A program made the translations under genes and the position numbers. Source: Marinobacterium sedimentorum (GTDB lineage Bacteria; Pseudomonadota; Gammaproteobacteria; Pseudomonadales; Balneatricaceae). Taken from it: a stretch of DNA of 64,000 nt. The notes under the pieces are model-generated. The model saw nothing but the letters and a program-made list of their open reading frames with translations, was not told the DNA's origin and ran no database searches. The stretch spans positions 124,001 through 188,000 of the forward strand of contig NZ_JALDYX010000001.1 of assembly GCF_024267675.1 (NCBI RefSeq). Reading direction: 5' to 3'. Shown here one piece after another: positions 34,901-44,733 of this stretch (positions are counted from its first letter, which is position 1; every line of letters starts with the position of its first letter).

Positions 34901-36895
34901 CAGCTCAGAGCCGTGCAATTGCGCACCGCGTGCATCCGGCAGCAGCAGGCTAACGCCGAAGTCCAGAATCCAGCCGGGCTGGTCCATCCTGGAATCGCCA
35001 GCAGCAATGCCGGAAGAGCCACCCGCGCCATCCGTCCGCTCGGTCAGATGGCAGGGTCTGGCCTCCAGCACCCGCAGGCCCAGGTTCTCCAGAATCGGCA
35101 GCACATCGGACAATACAGGCGCCGGGCCCCAGCCATAGAGCTTGAATTGCCAGGCTGTCGCGGCGCAATCTTCTGCACCACTGAGCACGCAGGCGAGCCT
35201 GGTCCCCGCAGAACTGCCAGGCACAGGCTCAAGCACCGCCAGGCGCTGGATGTCAGCCAGCGCGCAGGCCGGTGCCGTATCGGCACGATAACCCGCCGGC
35301 AAGCGCGCAGCATAACGCTCAAACAGTGTCCCGGCGCGGACCTCGCCTTCAACCTCGACCAACGCAGCATGTAACTGATCATCCCAGCTCAACAGCGCCT
35401 GGCTCAGGCGAGCCTCGAGCGCCTGGCTATCGATCTGCAGCTGCCGCGCATCCCGGGTGTGAATACGATACTGAATGGCCACCAGCAGGCCATCGAGATC
35501 ACCGACCCGGTACTCGGCATCAAGCCCGCCCAGCGCCTGCAGCAGGATGTCCTGCAAGCGCCGACGCATGCCGGCATTGAACTTGTCCCGTGGCAACAGC
35601 ACCTGGGCGCTGACGAAGCGGCCGTAGGCATCCAGGCGGGTAAACAGCCGCAGCCGGGGGCGGTCATGCGCCTCCAGCATGCCACAGAGGATCTCCTGCA
35701 GATCTTCAGGCGTACCTTGCAGCAGCTCATCCCGGGAATACTGGTCCAGAATGCGCTCAAGCAGGCGGCCACGAAAACTGTCGGCCGGGGCCTTGATGGC
35801 GGCCCTTAACCGGGCGAGTCGAAAGCGCAACAGCGGCACCTCGTCGGCGGCCGTGCCATAGACCCTAGCGTCATAGAGACCAAAGAAGCGGTGCTCGCCA
35901 ACCACCTGGCCATCGCTGTCATACTGTTTTACGCCCACATAATCCAGGTGACCTTCGCGTATCACGGGCGCACTGTAGGTCGATTTGGTCAGCATCAGCG
36001 GATTGGAGTTGCACATCAGGCCGGATAGATAGGCCGACAGCTCAATCTGCTTCTTCTCGGCGGGAAAGTGGCGCTCGAAACGCAGAATGCCAAGCCGGCT
36101 GGCAGCATCCAGTGACAGCTGGCATCGGTCCGTCGCAGTGAAACTCAAGCCATAGCTGGCGGCGCCAACCAGGGTAAAATGACCGTCCCTGAGCCAGCGC
36201 AGGTAATCCAGGGTTTCCTGCAGCTGAGTATTGCCCGGCGCCAAGCCAGACAGCAGTTGCGACGTGGCATTGATGGCAGCGCTCAGGCGCTGTCGCATCG
36301 CCGCTGCATCAGACGCCAGCATGCGCACGTCTGCAATCACATCCGCGAGACTCTGCTCAAGTTCCGCACGTTTGGAAGCCTCGCTCAGGTGCTCGATTTC
36401 GAAGCGTACAATGGCTTCAGCGTCCGCAGCGGCACAGGGCGCCTGCAGTGAGACCAGCCGCCCCTGTGCATCACGCTGCACCCCGACCACCGGATGAATC
36501 ACCTGCTGCACGGCAATACCTGCACGTTGCAGCGCCAGACCGAGGGACGCCACCAGATGAGGCCTGTCTTCCATCACGACATCGACGATTGAATGGCTTT
36601 GCACCTGAGCCAGTGTGCCCTCAGGCGCGGCACCGGCTAGTACAGGCTCGGGATTAAAGACACGTACCCGCGCCTCTGCTGACTGGCGATATTCAATAAA
36701 GCCGAGCAACTCCGCTACCGATGCCAGCTGCGCACCCGCATCGCGGCTCGCCAGCGCCTCAGGGTCTATACCCTCGAACAGCAGCCGGCACAGCGATGCC
36801 AGTTGCGACGCCCGTGGTTCCTGATTCTGACCGGGAATTGCCATCAGCATGTTGGCAATAGCTTGTTGTTTTCTTTTTGCCGCTTGGACTATCAC
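31919..36895 (-). CDS. gdhB: NAD-specific glutamate dehydrogenase (large, 180-kDa type)
   Basis: The 1658-residue enzyme oxidises glutamate to 2-oxoglutarate and ammonia with NAD+. It belongs to the large GDH class of Pseudomonas and Streptomyces. The long N-terminal regulatory part (ACT-like) is followed by the catalytic core. The core contains GLHKDYLSLKLSPGRIPGMP, GGKVARGGLRWSDRREDYRT, the lysine-rich MVKNAVIVPQGSKGG and the nucleotide-binding GDMAGDVFGNGML. GTG at 36895 (VIVQAAKRK) follows GAGGGCGG and gives a family-like N-terminus; ATG at 36850 is another choice. It stands downstream of the hut genes, which deliver glutamate. Confidence 0.93.
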   Translation of the reverse strand: MIVQAAKRKQQAIANMLMAIPGQNQEPRASQLASLCRLLFEGIDPEALASRDAGAQLASVAELLGFIEYRQSAEARVRVFNPEPVLAGAAPEGTLAQVQSHSIVDVVMEDRPHLVASLGLALQRAGIAVQQVIHPVVGVQRDAQGRLVSLQAPCAAADAEAIVRFEIEHLSEASKRAELEQSLADVIADVRMLASDAAAMRQRLSAAINATSQLLSGLAPGNTQLQETLDYLRWLRDGHFTLVGAASYGLSFTATDRCQLSLDAASRLGILRFERHFPAEKKQIELSAYLSGLMCNSNPLMLTKSTYSAPVIREGHLDYVGVKQYDSDGQVVGEHRFFGLYDARVYGTAADEVPLLRFRLARLRAAIKAPADSFRGRLLERILDQYSRDELLQGTPEDLQEILCGMLEAHDRPRLRLFTRLDAYGRFVSAQVLLPRDKFNAGMRRRLQDILLQALGGLDAEYRVGDLDGLLVAIQYRIHTRDARQLQIDSQALEARLSQALLSWDDQLHAALVEVEGEVRAGTLFERYAARLPAGYRADTAPACALADIQRLAVLEPVPGSSAGTRLACVLSGAEDCAATAWQFKLYGWGPAPVLSDVLPILENLGLRVLEARPCHLTERTDGAGGSSGIAAGDSRMDQPGWILDFGVSLLLPDARGAQLHGSELNGSDVKNSDLKARFQAAFEALWHQQAENDGYNRLVAAAGLDWRQVVVLRAIGAYLGQIKLPFSQSYLQDTLARNSDIAAMLSGLFEARFDPSHDSGSVSQAALQHSCDALQQSLDAVPSLDEDRILRAFLAVIQAITRTNYFQRNSKGLHKDYLSLKLSPGRIPGMPKPCPLFEIFVYSPRVEGVHLRGGKVARGGLRWSDRREDYRTEVLGLLKAQMVKNAVIVPQGSKGGFFCKRLGQDNPAAMQQEAIGCYQTFIRALLDVTDNLVDGEVVAPGALVRHDDDDPYLVVAADKGTATFSDIANAISQEYDFWLGDAFASGGGNGYDHKKMGITARGAWESVKRLFREQGRDSQREDFSVVGIGDMAGDVFGNGMLLSGHIRLVAAFNHRHIFIDPAPDAATSFIERKRLFELQGSSWSDYQAALISPGGGLFERSAKQIRISPEIRQALAIADAPDMLTPAQLIRHILKAPVDLLWNGGIGTYVKASSETDVSVGDRANDAVRINGTDLRCKVVAEGGNLGLTQRGRIEYARAGGLINTDAIDNAGGVDCSDHEVNIKVLLNQAVHDTGLRLEERNHLLAQLDAEVAQAVLDNNYRQAALLSQAVGSSARDLDSYVQLMRTLELDGGLDPALEHLPDASELAQRGLRQEGLSRPELAVLLAYSKLHLSGQLVAAQLADNSWFGAGLAAYFPTRLAQQYPQLIQQHPLRHEILATRYAGELVNRMGVPFATLLQDELRSTPLELLCAYLIARELLGAESLWAGVDALGADVPYALQRDLLDAIREQLEQACRWLLNSEEALTDVQGTLARLQSGIERCSRAVQTPAAKQRLAARADELIAQGIPQALAEGVAQLPAVLAGLDIARMEAGSDLGPEMAGTAYFQLEDLLQLHWLRHSIRCLPAGDSWQRQARASLRTELNALVSELGRKWLAAASATRPGGESIWFKALQASATSVLAMFETLQASPAPSFTQLSVLLQELKRLAQRDLYPAD

Positions 36896-37107
36896 TTTTG
36901 TACCGCCCTCAACCCTTGGATTATTCCACTCAAACAACGTACAAGAGGTAAACGGTGCGGGTTCGGCACAGACCCGGCAGACGCGCCGTGCGGGCGCTCT
37001 GAGTACAGGCCTTGCCAGGTTCCCATTCGATTGCGGCCTTACTGGCCTGAAGGCCACAATCGAATGGGTACTTGATGCGAATAGGCAGTTAAAACGAACA
37101 GCCACTT
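36896..37107. other. upstream region of gdhB with a long inverted repeat
   Basis: A 17-bp inverted repeat with one mismatch (left arm CCCATTCGATTGCGGCC at 37022-37038; right arm 37052-37068) encloses a 13-base loop. It lies about 130 bases before the gdhB start. It has no T-run, so it may be an operator or an mRNA-leader structure. Confidence 0.5.
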
Positions 37108-37148
37108 AAAAAAACGGCTGGCGGATATGTGCGTATCAGCGCCAGCCG
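37108..37148 (-). terminator. terminator of hutU
   Basis: CGGCTGGCG/CGCCAGCCG with a 16-base loop is followed on the minus strand by seven T. It closes the hutI-hutG-hutU transcript. Confidence 0.85.
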
Positions 37149-37230
37149 GTGCGTAAAAAGCCCAACAACAGAAGATCGGCAAAGTCGGCGGAGGCGGCGC
37201 AACGCCACCTCGGCCTGTCTCGCGGGGGAC

Positions 37231-38904
37231 TTAGCCCTCGAGCATGGGCAGGTCGAGGCCCTGCTCCCTGGCGCAGTCGATGGCGATATCGTAACCGGCA
37301 TCGGCATGGCGCATGACGCCGGTGCCCGGGTCGTTGCGCAGCACACGGCCCAGACGTTTATCAGCAGCCTCAGTACCGTCGGCGACGATCACCATGCCGG
37401 CATGCTGGCTGAAGCCCATGCCGACACCGCCACCGTGGTGCAGCGATACCCAGGTCGCGCCGCCGGCGGTGCTGAGCAGCGCATTGAGCAGTGACCAGTC
37501 GGAGATGGCATCGGAGCCGTCTTTCATGGCTTCGGTTTCGCGGTTCGGGCTGGTGACGGAGCCCGAATCCAGGTGGTCGCGGCCGATGACGATCGGCGCC
37601 TTGAGTTCGCCGTTGCGCACCATTTCGTTGAACGCCAGCGCCAGGCGGGCACGGTCTTTCAGGCCGACCCAGCAGATACGGGCCGGCAGACCCTGGAAGG
37701 CAATACGCTCGCGCGCCATATCCAGCCAGTTGTGCAGGTGAGCGTCATCGGGAATCAGTTCCTTGACCTTCTGATCGGTCTTGTAGATGTCTTCCGGGTC
37801 ACCGGACAGCGCCACCCAGCGGAACGGACCTATGCCCTCGCAGAACAGCGGACGAATATAGGCCGGCACAAAACCCGGGAAATCAAAGGCATTCTCGACG
37901 CCCTTCTCTTTCGCCATCTGGCGGATATTGTTGCCGTAGTCGGTGGTGGCGGCGCCACGCGCCTGCAGCCCCAGCATGGCGCGCACCTGCACGGCCATGG
38001 ATTCCTTGGCGGCATCAACCACCGCGGCTTCATCCTTCAGGCGCATTTCGGCGGCGTATTCCATGGTCCAGCCCTGGGGCAGGTAGCCATTCAGCGGGTC
38101 ATGGGCGCTGGTCTGGTCGGTAACCACATCCGGCGTGATGCCGCGCTCGACCAGTTCCGGGAAAACATCGGCACAGTTGCCCAGCAGACCGACGGAGATG
38201 GCTTCGCCGCGGGTCTTGGCGTCGTCAATCATCTGCAGCGCTTCGTCCAGGCTGAAGGCCTTCTTGTCGACGTAACGGGTACGCAGCCGGAAATCAATGC
38301 GGGTCTCGTCACACTCAACGGTGATGCAGGAGAAACCGGCCATGGTGGCGGCCAGCGGCTGAGCGCCACCCATGCCACCGAGTCCGCCGGTCAGCACCCA
38401 GCGACCGGAGGCATCGCCGCCGAAGTGCTGCTTGGCCATGGCGGCAAAGGTTTCGTAAGTGCCCTGCACTATGCCCTGGGAACCGATGTAGATCCAGGAA
38501 CCGGCGGTCATCTGGCCGTACATCATCAGGCCTTTCTTATCCAGTTCGTTGAAGTGTTCCCAGGTCGCCCAATGGGGCACCAGGTTGGAGTTGGCGATCA
38601 GTACGCGGGGCGCATCAGTGTGGGTCTTGAACACACCCACCGGCTTGCCGGACTGGATCAGCAGGGATTCGTCGTCTTCCAGGCGCTGCAGCACTTCAAT
38701 AATCTTGTCGTAGCATTCCCAGTTACGGGCGGCACGACCGATACCACCGTACACCACCAGTTCTTCCGGGCGTTCGGCCACATCGGGGTGCAGGTTGTTC
38801 ATCAGCATGCGCATGGCGGCTTCGGTCAGCCAGCTCTTGCAGGTAATTTCGCTGCCGGTGGGTGCCTTGATGACACGGCTGGTATCGCGACGGGTATTGG
38901 TCAT
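37231..38904 (-). CDS. hutU: urocanate hydratase
   Basis: HutU converts urocanate to imidazolone propionate with tightly bound NAD+. The 557-residue protein matches the family throughout, with [40 protein letters not shown] and the active-site-type [23 protein letters not shown] at 38904 follows GAGG and the typical start [10 protein letters not shown]; the upstream ATG in frame is not needed. It is the third gene of hutI-hutG-hutU. Confidence 0.97.
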   Translation of the reverse strand: MTNTRRDTSRVIKAPTGSEITCKSWLTEAAMRMLMNNLHPDVAERPEELVVYGGIGRAARNWECYDKIIEVLQRLEDDESLLIQSGKPVGVFKTHTDAPRVLIANSNLVPHWATWEHFNELDKKGLMMYGQMTAGSWIYIGSQGIVQGTYETFAAMAKQHFGGDASGRWVLTGGLGGMGGAQPLAATMAGFSCITVECDETRIDFRLRTRYVDKKAFSLDEALQMIDDAKTRGEAISVGLLGNCADVFPELVERGITPDVVTDQTSAHDPLNGYLPQGWTMEYAAEMRLKDEAAVVDAAKESMAVQVRAMLGLQARGAATTDYGNNIRQMAKEKGVENAFDFPGFVPAYIRPLFCEGIGPFRWVALSGDPEDIYKTDQKVKELIPDDAHLHNWLDMARERIAFQGLPARICWVGLKDRARLALAFNEMVRNGELKAPIVIGRDHLDSGSVTSPNRETEAMKDGSDAISDWSLLNALLSTAGGATWVSLHHGGGVGMGFSQHAGMVIVADGTEAADKRLGRVLRNDPGTGVMRHADAGYDIAIDCAREQGLDLPMLEG

Positions 38905-38914
38905 TTTTATGGCC

Positions 38915-39880
38915 TCATTTAACAATACAGTGGAGAAGACGCGCGGCTACTCGGGCGGTCCAGTTATCAATGTCGAAAGTCGGGTTATATTCCGCGACAT
39001 CGGCAAGTGTGAGTTTTCCGGTGTGCCGGACTGACTCGATCAGGGGTTCCAGAACATCCAGACCCACGCCCCGGGGCGCCGGTGCACTGACGCCGGGCGC
39101 AACACTCGCCGGCAGCACATCCAGGTCGATGGTCAGGTACAGCAGGTCACAGTCATCCATAAAGCGTTCGAGCTGCGTACGGGCCTCATCCAGCTGATTG
39201 AGTCCCATGTCGCTATCGCGGCGATAGCTGACATTCAGTTCATCCGCGCGCCGAAACAGCGCGGCGGTATTGGACATCTCACTCACGCCCAGGCAGCAGT
39301 AGCGGAAATCCCAGCCCTGCTGCGCGCAGCGTTGTGCGATCTGGTAAAAGGGTGTGCCGGAGCTGCAGCCATTGCTGTCCAGGCGCAGATCGAAGTGGGC
39401 ATCGAAATTGATGATGCCGATGCGCGGCATCCTTGCTCCGGTGCCAAGCTGCGACTCGCAATACTGCGCCAGCCCCAGCCAGCTGCCGTAGGCAACTTCG
39501 TGACCACCGCCCAAGACCAGCGGAAAATGTGCAGCCCCAAGACACTGCTGCACCCGGTCGGCCAGGGCCTTGTGGGCGGCTTCAAGCTGCTCGGCCTCGC
39601 ACACCACATTGCCGGCATCCCAGGCGGCACGCTGGGGATGCCAGGGCATATTGGCCAGGGCCTTGCGCAACAGATCCGGCGCCAGGCTGGCACCCACACG
39701 CCCCTTGTTGCGGCGCACGCCCTCATCGGAACAGAAGCCGACAATCGCCAGACCCGCCGGGCTGTCTGCCTGCAGCGGTGCAATCACCTGGTGCAGGCGC
39801 GTGGCGAGCTGGGCCTGTTCTTCGGCATCGACGCGACCGCTCCAGATAGCGCGAAAAGCAGCGGCATCAAGATCAGACAT
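38915..39880 (-). CDS. hutG: formimidoylglutamase
   Basis: HutG splits N-formimino-glutamate to glutamate and formamide. The 321-residue protein is an arginase/agmatinase-fold hydrolase with the manganese motifs [18 protein letters not shown] and TIDLDVL, and a SSGTPFYQ segment typical of formimidoylglutamases. It overlaps the end of hutI by eight bases and is separated from hutU by ten, so the three are co-transcribed. This route gives formamide, not formylglutamate. Confidence 0.93.
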   Translation of the reverse strand: MSDLDAAAFRAIWSGRVDAEEQAQLATRLHQVIAPLQADSPAGLAIVGFCSDEGVRRNKGRVGASLAPDLLRKALANMPWHPQRAAWDAGNVVCEAEQLEAAHKALADRVQQCLGAAHFPLVLGGGHEVAYGSWLGLAQYCESQLGTGARMPRIGIINFDAHFDLRLDSNGCSSGTPFYQIAQRCAQQGWDFRYCCLGVSEMSNTAALFRRADELNVSYRRDSDMGLNQLDEARTQLERFMDDCDLLYLTIDLDVLPASVAPGVSAPAPRGVGLDVLEPLIESVRHTGKLTLADVAEYNPTFDIDNWTARVAARLLHCIVK

Positions 39881-41102
39881 TGTTCACTTCCCCGGCCACA
39901 ATGCGTTCACGCACCAGATTGACACCAAACTGGTAGGCCAGCTCCGCCGGATGATCGATATCCCAGAGCACCATATCCGCCTGCATGCCGACTCTGAGTT
40001 CACCGACCTTGCCCTCAAGCCCCAGCCCCCTGGCGCCAAAACGGGTACAACCGGCCAGGGCTTCTTCCGGCGTCAGGCGGAACAGGGTGCAGGCCATGTT
40101 CATTGCCAGGCGAATGGACGCCAGCGGCGAGGAACCGGGATTCAGGTCCGTCGCCACCGCCATGCCGACGCCGTGCTGGCGCAGCAGTTCGATGGGCGGA
40201 ACCCGGGTATCGCGCAGGAAGTAAAAGGCGCCGGGCAACAGTGTCGCGACCGTGCCGGATGCGGCCATCGCCTGAACGCCCTCCTCGTCGAGCCACTCCA
40301 GGTGATCCACCGACCAGGCACCGTAGCGGGCCGCCAGCGCCGCGCCATGCAGATTCGACAGCTGCTCGACGTGGGCGCGCACACCCAGGCCATGCTGCTG
40401 CGCCGCCTTGAATACGCGCTCGCACTGGGCCGGTGAAAAGGCGATGCTTTCGCAGAACACATCCACCGCATCCACCAGGCCTTCAGCCACAGCGGCCGGA
40501 ATAATCTCGTTGCAGATCAGGTCGATATAACCATCGGCGTTGCCGGAAAATTCCGGCGGCAGCGCATGGGCGGCCAGCAGCGAGGTCGATACCCGCACGG
40601 CGTTGCGCTCCCCCAGCAGGCGCGCCGCCCGCAGCATCTTCAGTTCATCTTCGAGGCTCAGACCGTAACCGGACTTGATCTCGACCGAGGTAACGCCCTC
40701 GCGCATCAGCGCCTGCAAACGCGGTTCGGACAGGCGAACCAGCTCCGCAACAGTCGCACTGCGCGTGGCGCGCACGGTAGAGATAATGCCGCCGCCATTG
40801 CGAGCGATCTCTTCGTAGCTCACACCCTTGAGGCGCTGTTCGAATTCCTGCGCCCGGCTGCCGGCGAACACCAGATGGGTGTGGGCATCCACCAGGCCCG
40901 GCGTCATCCAGCCACCGCGGGCATCGATGATCTCGGCCGATACCGCGGACGCATCAAAGGCCGACATGGGTGCGATGGCGACGATACGCCCCTCACGCAC
41001 ACCGATTGCCTGGGCTGCCAAGGCACCGTAGCCCGCCTGGACAGCGGCATCGAAGGTCGCGAGGTTTGCATTGATCCAGATTCGCTCACAGGTATCGAAC
41101 AC
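39873..41102 (-). CDS. hutI: imidazolonepropionase
   Basis: HutI opens imidazolone propionate to formimino-glutamate. The 409-residue amidohydrolase has the metal motif [13 protein letters not shown], followed by HVEQLSN, SVDHLEW and [12 protein letters not shown] chose GTG at 41102 ([11 protein letters not shown]): it has AAGGTG at the right distance and gives the usual length. ATG at 41138 is in frame but lies inside the hut operator palindrome, so it is unlikely. It heads the hut operon. Confidence 0.92.
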   Translation of the reverse strand: MFDTCERIWINANLATFDAAVQAGYGALAAQAIGVREGRIVAIAPMSAFDASAVSAEIIDARGGWMTPGLVDAHTHLVFAGSRAQEFEQRLKGVSYEEIARNGGGIISTVRATRSATVAELVRLSEPRLQALMREGVTSVEIKSGYGLSLEDELKMLRAARLLGERNAVRVSTSLLAAHALPPEFSGNADGYIDLICNEIIPAAVAEGLVDAVDVFCESIAFSPAQCERVFKAAQQHGLGVRAHVEQLSNLHGAALAARYGAWSVDHLEWLDEEGVQAMAASGTVATLLPGAFYFLRDTRVPPIELLRQHGVGMAVATDLNPGSSPLASIRLAMNMACTLFRLTPEEALAGCTRFGARGLGLEGKVGELRVGMQADMVLWDIDHPAELAYQFGVNLVRERIVAGEVNNV

Positions 41103-41127
41103 TGCGTTCACCTTGGGGTTCGTAGTT

Positions 41128-41143
41128 TGTATATACATATGTA
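41128..41143. promoter_or_regulatory. HutC operator before hutI
   Basis: TGTATATACA (41128-41137) is a perfect TGTA-N2-TACA site, overlapped by the palindrome TACATATGTA (41134-41143). The site is the known hut operator pattern and stands right before hutI. Confidence 0.7.
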
Positions 41144-41466
41144 TACCACAAGATTTTAAGAGGTCAAAACTTTTCTTGCTGAAAGTTCTGACCAAGGTTG
41201 CCGTTGTTCAGGTTATTGCTGCCCGCAACGCCAGCGCTGACGCGGACTTCAGGCACTTTCGGGGTGAGTCGCACTGTGCCCTGGCATTCGACACCCAGTG
41301 CGGCCAGGAACATATGTATATATCTATATTTTCGAGATGCTCTCAGGCCAGTGCCTGCGCATGCACTGGCCGTCACTGCACCGACCATCACTTAGCGGGA
41401 AAAGGCTCCATCAAGCCTTGCCGGTTACCCGGCCACGGGAAAACCATTAGTGGCAGGGTCGCCTCT
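41144..41466. other. intergenic region upstream of hutI
   Basis: A second AT-rich stretch (CATATGTATATATCTATAT, 41311-41329) resembles a half hut operator. A GGCCAGTGC/GCACTGGCC inverted repeat lies at 41347-41372. On the minus strand a 75-codon frame (41164-41391) exists, but it has no ribosome site or family match, so it is not called a gene. Confidence 0.4.
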
Positions 41467-42792
41467 TCAGCGGCTCACGTTTTGGTGCAGCCGTGCCAGA
41501 AAGCCGCAATTTACGCGGCTGTGCGGCTTCAGTGCCTGTCGTTCGTTGACCAGGGCCTCTGCCAGAGGCTTTATGCCCGCGCGCACTGCCGCTTCCGTCA
41601 GGGTCCAGTCAATAATGTCCCGCTGCGCATGACTGCCACCAAAGCTGTTGACGATAAAGCGCGCCCCGTGGAGCCGCTCGGCGGCGGTTGCATAATCCCC
41701 GCGCCAGAAGGCAACAAAGCCTTCCACCAGTGGCAATCCGGTATGCCGGGCCCAGCGTGCAACCTCCGGCGTCTCGCCTTGCGCTGCGCGAAACGCCGCG
41801 AGAATGCGTTCGACATCCTGGTCGCGCCCGCTCCCCAGATAGGCCATGACGGCATGCCAGTCGTTGAAGGGATAGAGCTTGCCATCGGCATGCTGATCCC
41901 AGACGTCAGCCAGTTCCTGCCAGCGATCCGACAGATCACGACCGAGCAGTGACAGTCGCCACAGCAGTGCCGATGCATCGATCATGTCGAGCGCCACCTG
42001 GCTGCGATCTTCACGGATTGGCCCGTCATAGAGCCTGAGCGCCTCGTCGACATTTCCCAGGTCGAGATGGTAGAGCGACAGGTGCCACCAGTTGTGGACG
42101 CGGAAAAAATTGTCCTCTCCAGACCAGCAAGCTTCACGGGTACGCATCCAGCCAACCCCGTCCTCGGCCCGCCCCTGCATCTCCATCACATGGGTGACCG
42201 CATGGTGGGCCCAGCAGTCCAGCGGTTCGAGGGCGATTGCCTGGCGCCCTGTCGCTTCGGCGCGGCCATAGTCACCGCACTCTTCCAGCCCGAACGCATA
42301 CATGCCCAGCACTATCGAATAGCCCGGAATCGCCGCCGACCACCCGGGCAGCACACGGCTGATGCGATCCCGCAGGTTACGGGCGCAGGCCCGATAGAAA
42401 TCCATCAGATGCCCGCACTGGAGCCCGACCAGATCCAGCGGGTAGTTGATGTTGTGCCTGTCGAGCGCCAGCGCCGCCGCCGTCCAGTTGCCCGCCAGCA
42501 ACAGCTCCAGCACGCCTATATGGGACTTTTCACGCTCGTTCAGCGACAGCGTTTTGGCGCGCCCGAGAATCGCCCGGGCCTCCAGCGTGGCGTCAGGCTC
42601 CGTTGCCACGCCATACAGGTAGGCCTTGAGAATATGGGCCATGGCAAAGTCGGGTGCCGCCTCAATCGCAGCATCAATCAGGCCTATCGGGTCCCCCCGA
42701 TAGAGATTGAAGGCACGGTTGGCCCCTTCATAGAGATCCAGCGCCGCGGTGCTGGCGCCGGAAACTGAGTTGCCCTGCAGATCGGATACCAT
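41467..42792 (-). CDS. tetratricopeptide-repeat protein (TTC38-like)
   Basis: The 441-residue all-helical protein resembles the bacterial/eukaryotic TTC38 family. Typical segments are ALEPLDCWAHHAVTHVMEMQ, HNWWHLSLYHLDLGN and EALRLYDGPIRE. The His-rich HAVTHV and HNWWH stretches are conserved in the family, but no enzyme activity is established to my knowledge. It is isolated between hutI and a remnant-containing gap and read in the same direction as the hut genes. It may or may not be part of the hut regulon. Confidence 0.82.
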   Translation of the reverse strand: MVSDLQGNSVSGASTAALDLYEGANRAFNLYRGDPIGLIDAAIEAAPDFAMAHILKAYLYGVATEPDATLEARAILGRAKTLSLNEREKSHIGVLELLLAGNWTAAALALDRHNINYPLDLVGLQCGHLMDFYRACARNLRDRISRVLPGWSAAIPGYSIVLGMYAFGLEECGDYGRAEATGRQAIALEPLDCWAHHAVTHVMEMQGRAEDGVGWMRTREACWSGEDNFFRVHNWWHLSLYHLDLGNVDEALRLYDGPIREDRSQVALDMIDASALLWRLSLLGRDLSDRWQELADVWDQHADGKLYPFNDWHAVMAYLGSGRDQDVERILAAFRAAQGETPEVARWARHTGLPLVEGFVAFWRGDYATAAERLHGARFIVNSFGGSHAQRDIIDWTLTEAAVRAGIKPLAEALVNERQALKPHSRVNCGFLARLHQNVSR

Positions 42793-43200
42793 AGCTGCAA
42801 TCTCCTGCGTCTGTGCCGGCTCTGCGGTCGTCGTCAGCTGACGGCGCCGTCAGTGATGGGCCGGCCGATTGGATGAATGGACTATGGATAATGGTAGAAC
42901 GCCTGTCCTGTAAACGCAGGAATGGTCAATGCCTGCAACCTTGCAGGTATGCAGTCCGTTCATGTTCCTTAACATTGGTATTTCGCATAACGGGCAGGGT
43001 TCACACCGCATTGTCGGACAGCCTCCGAGCAGCCTGTCGCCCAGGCGGTACTGGCTGAAATAGGCGGGATCTTCGACGAGGAAGATAGGCCCTGCGCCTA
43101 TGAGGAATCGGCGCAGGCCGACTCCCTGTACCAACACTCAGGCACGGCACAATATCGGGAAGCACACCCATCTCAAGCCCGGTAGCAGAACATCCATAAA
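42793..43200. other. intergenic region with a possible gene remnant
   Basis: No intact gene. On the plus strand, 42989-43183 can be read without stops as a protein-like tail (AGFTPHCRTASEQPVAQAVL, then AEIGGIFDEEDRPC, ending at TAG 43181-43183). It has no start or ribosome site and a stop directly before it. It may be the C-terminal remnant of a lost gene. Confidence 0.35.
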
Positions 43201-43202
43201 CA

Positions 43203-43238
43203 AAAAGCCCGGAACGGCGGGATCCGTTCCGGGCTTTT
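43203..43238. terminator. bidirectional terminator behind the YjiH gene
   Basis: AAAAGCCCGGAACGG and CCGTTCCGGGCTTTT form a 15-bp perfect stem with a 6-base loop, followed by T on both strands. Confidence 0.9.
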
Positions 43239-43266
43239 CAGCTTGATGCCCGCGCCAGCGGGCGCC

Positions 43267-44589
43267 TCAGCTCAGCAGATGCTGCGCATAGAAGGCAAAG
43301 GGCGCCGACAACAGAATGGTCAGGGCGACGCGCTGATACCAGATCATCAGCATCTGGCGGATGGTCAGTGGAATCTCGGTCGACAGGATGCAGGGGATAG
43401 ACGCCGAGAAGAACAGGATCGATGAGATGGCGACGCTACCGGTGACGAACTTGCCGGCAATGGCGCCATCGGCCATCAGCAGCGCCGGCAGAAACATTTC
43501 CGCCAGGCCCGTGGCCGAGGCCTTGGCCACCAGCAGCGCATCCGGCAGCTGTGCCAGCGCCGTGAACGGGTAAAACAGGTAACCCATCCAGTCGAACAGC
43601 GGCGTGTACTTGGCCAGCAGCAGGCCAATCAGGCCCACCGACATGATCGATGGCAGAATGCTCATGGCCATCAGCACGCCTTCGCGCAGATTGATGCCCA
43701 CGTTGGTCAGCAGCGGCTGCGCCTGTCGATTCGCCTCCAGGCCTTCAATCAGTGCCTGCTTGAAACGCGAATGCTCCAGCACCTCCGACTCCGGCGAAGC
43801 GGCGGTATCGTCCATTTTCGACAACGGGAAGATGCGCACCGTAATGGCAGTCACCACGAAAGTGACCAGCAGGGTCGACCAGAAGAACAGATTCCAGATA
43901 TCCATCAGTCCCAGGGTCTTGGCCACGATCACCATGAAGGTGGCCGATACGGTGGAGAAACCGGTAGCGATAATAGCCGCTTCCTTGGCGGAGTACTGAC
44001 CGGACTTGTACACCCGGTTAGTAATCAGCAGACCAATGGAGTAGCTGCCAACAAAGGACGCAACAGCATCGATGGCAGACTTGCCGGGGGTTTTGAACAG
44101 CGGTCGCATCACCGGCTGACAGAGCACGCCAATCAGCTCCAGCAGACCGTAGCTGATCAGAAAGGCTAGAAAGATGGCCCCCAGCGGCACGATGAGCCCA
44201 ACCGGAATCACCAGCTTGTTGAACAGGAAGGGCAGCATGTCCTTTTCGAACAGGGCTGCCGGACCAAATTCGAAATAGGCCATCAGCGAGACCAGTACGC
44301 CACCGAGCTTGAGAAATGAAAATACCATCTGCGTACTGCTGTCGCGCCAGGTGCCGCGTACAAAGGGATAGAGCCCGCCGGCGACTATGATCAGCAGTGC
44401 GTAAATAGCCGCGCCACCGGCCTGATTGCCTCGAATCCAGGATACGATGTGATCCAGCGGGATGGTGGACTTGCCGCCCAACTCCACCGGCACAAAGAAG
44501 AAGAAGATACCCAGCGCGCTGAACATGATGAGCTTGAGCACAGACAACGGGTTTGGGGACGTCACGTCCAGAGCCTCGTTAGTGTTCAT
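43267..44589 (-). CDS. YjiH family transporter (nucleoside-recognition GATE domain)
   Basis: The 440-residue inner-membrane protein has about ten to eleven helices and the nucleoside-recognition/GATE domain features VASFVGSYSIGLLITNRVY and ATGFSTVSATFMVIVAKT. Members are placed beside hut genes in several genomes, but their substrate is not settled. Here the gene is divergent from hutC, with a perfect hut operator in front, so import or export of a histidine-pathway compound is likely. GC-rich codon use matches the host. Confidence 0.85.
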   Translation of the reverse strand: MNTNEALDVTSPNPLSVLKLIMFSALGIFFFFVPVELGGKSTIPLDHIVSWIRGNQAGGAAIYALLIIVAGGLYPFVRGTWRDSSTQMVFSFLKLGGVLVSLMAYFEFGPAALFEKDMLPFLFNKLVIPVGLIVPLGAIFLAFLISYGLLELIGVLCQPVMRPLFKTPGKSAIDAVASFVGSYSIGLLITNRVYKSGQYSAKEAAIIATGFSTVSATFMVIVAKTLGLMDIWNLFFWSTLLVTFVVTAITVRIFPLSKMDDTAASPESEVLEHSRFKQALIEGLEANRQAQPLLTNVGINLREGVLMAMSILPSIMSVGLIGLLLAKYTPLFDWMGYLFYPFTALAQLPDALLVAKASATGLAEMFLPALLMADGAIAGKFVTGSVAISSILFFSASIPCILSTEIPLTIRQMLMIWYQRVALTILLSAPFAFYAQHLLS

Positions 44590-44723
44590 TAGTTTTGCCT
44601 GTTTTATTGTAGGAAGCGCTGCGCGGGCCCGCCTGTCACGACGCCCTCACCCGTTGACGCTCCGAATATGACGACCTCCTTGCAGGCGGTCGTCAGCGAG
44701 CCCCAATTCCTTTTGTATGTATA

Positions 44724-44733
44724 TGTATATACA
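44724..44733. promoter_or_regulatory. HutC operator between the YjiH gene and hutC
   Basis: TGTATATACA is an exact copy of the site before hutI. A less perfect GTATATACA lies at 44835-44843, 33 bases before the hutC start. Both fit autoregulation and control of the transporter. Confidence 0.7.

Noticed and set aside
33914..35374. 486-codon open frame opposite gdhB
   Set aside because: Antisense shadow of gdhB; no start signal or motif.
37573..38922. 449-codon open frame opposite hutU
   Set aside because: Antisense shadow of hutU.
41164..41391. 75-codon frame on the minus strand upstream of hutI
   Set aside because: It has no ribosome site, crosses an AT-rich operator-like stretch and resembles no family.
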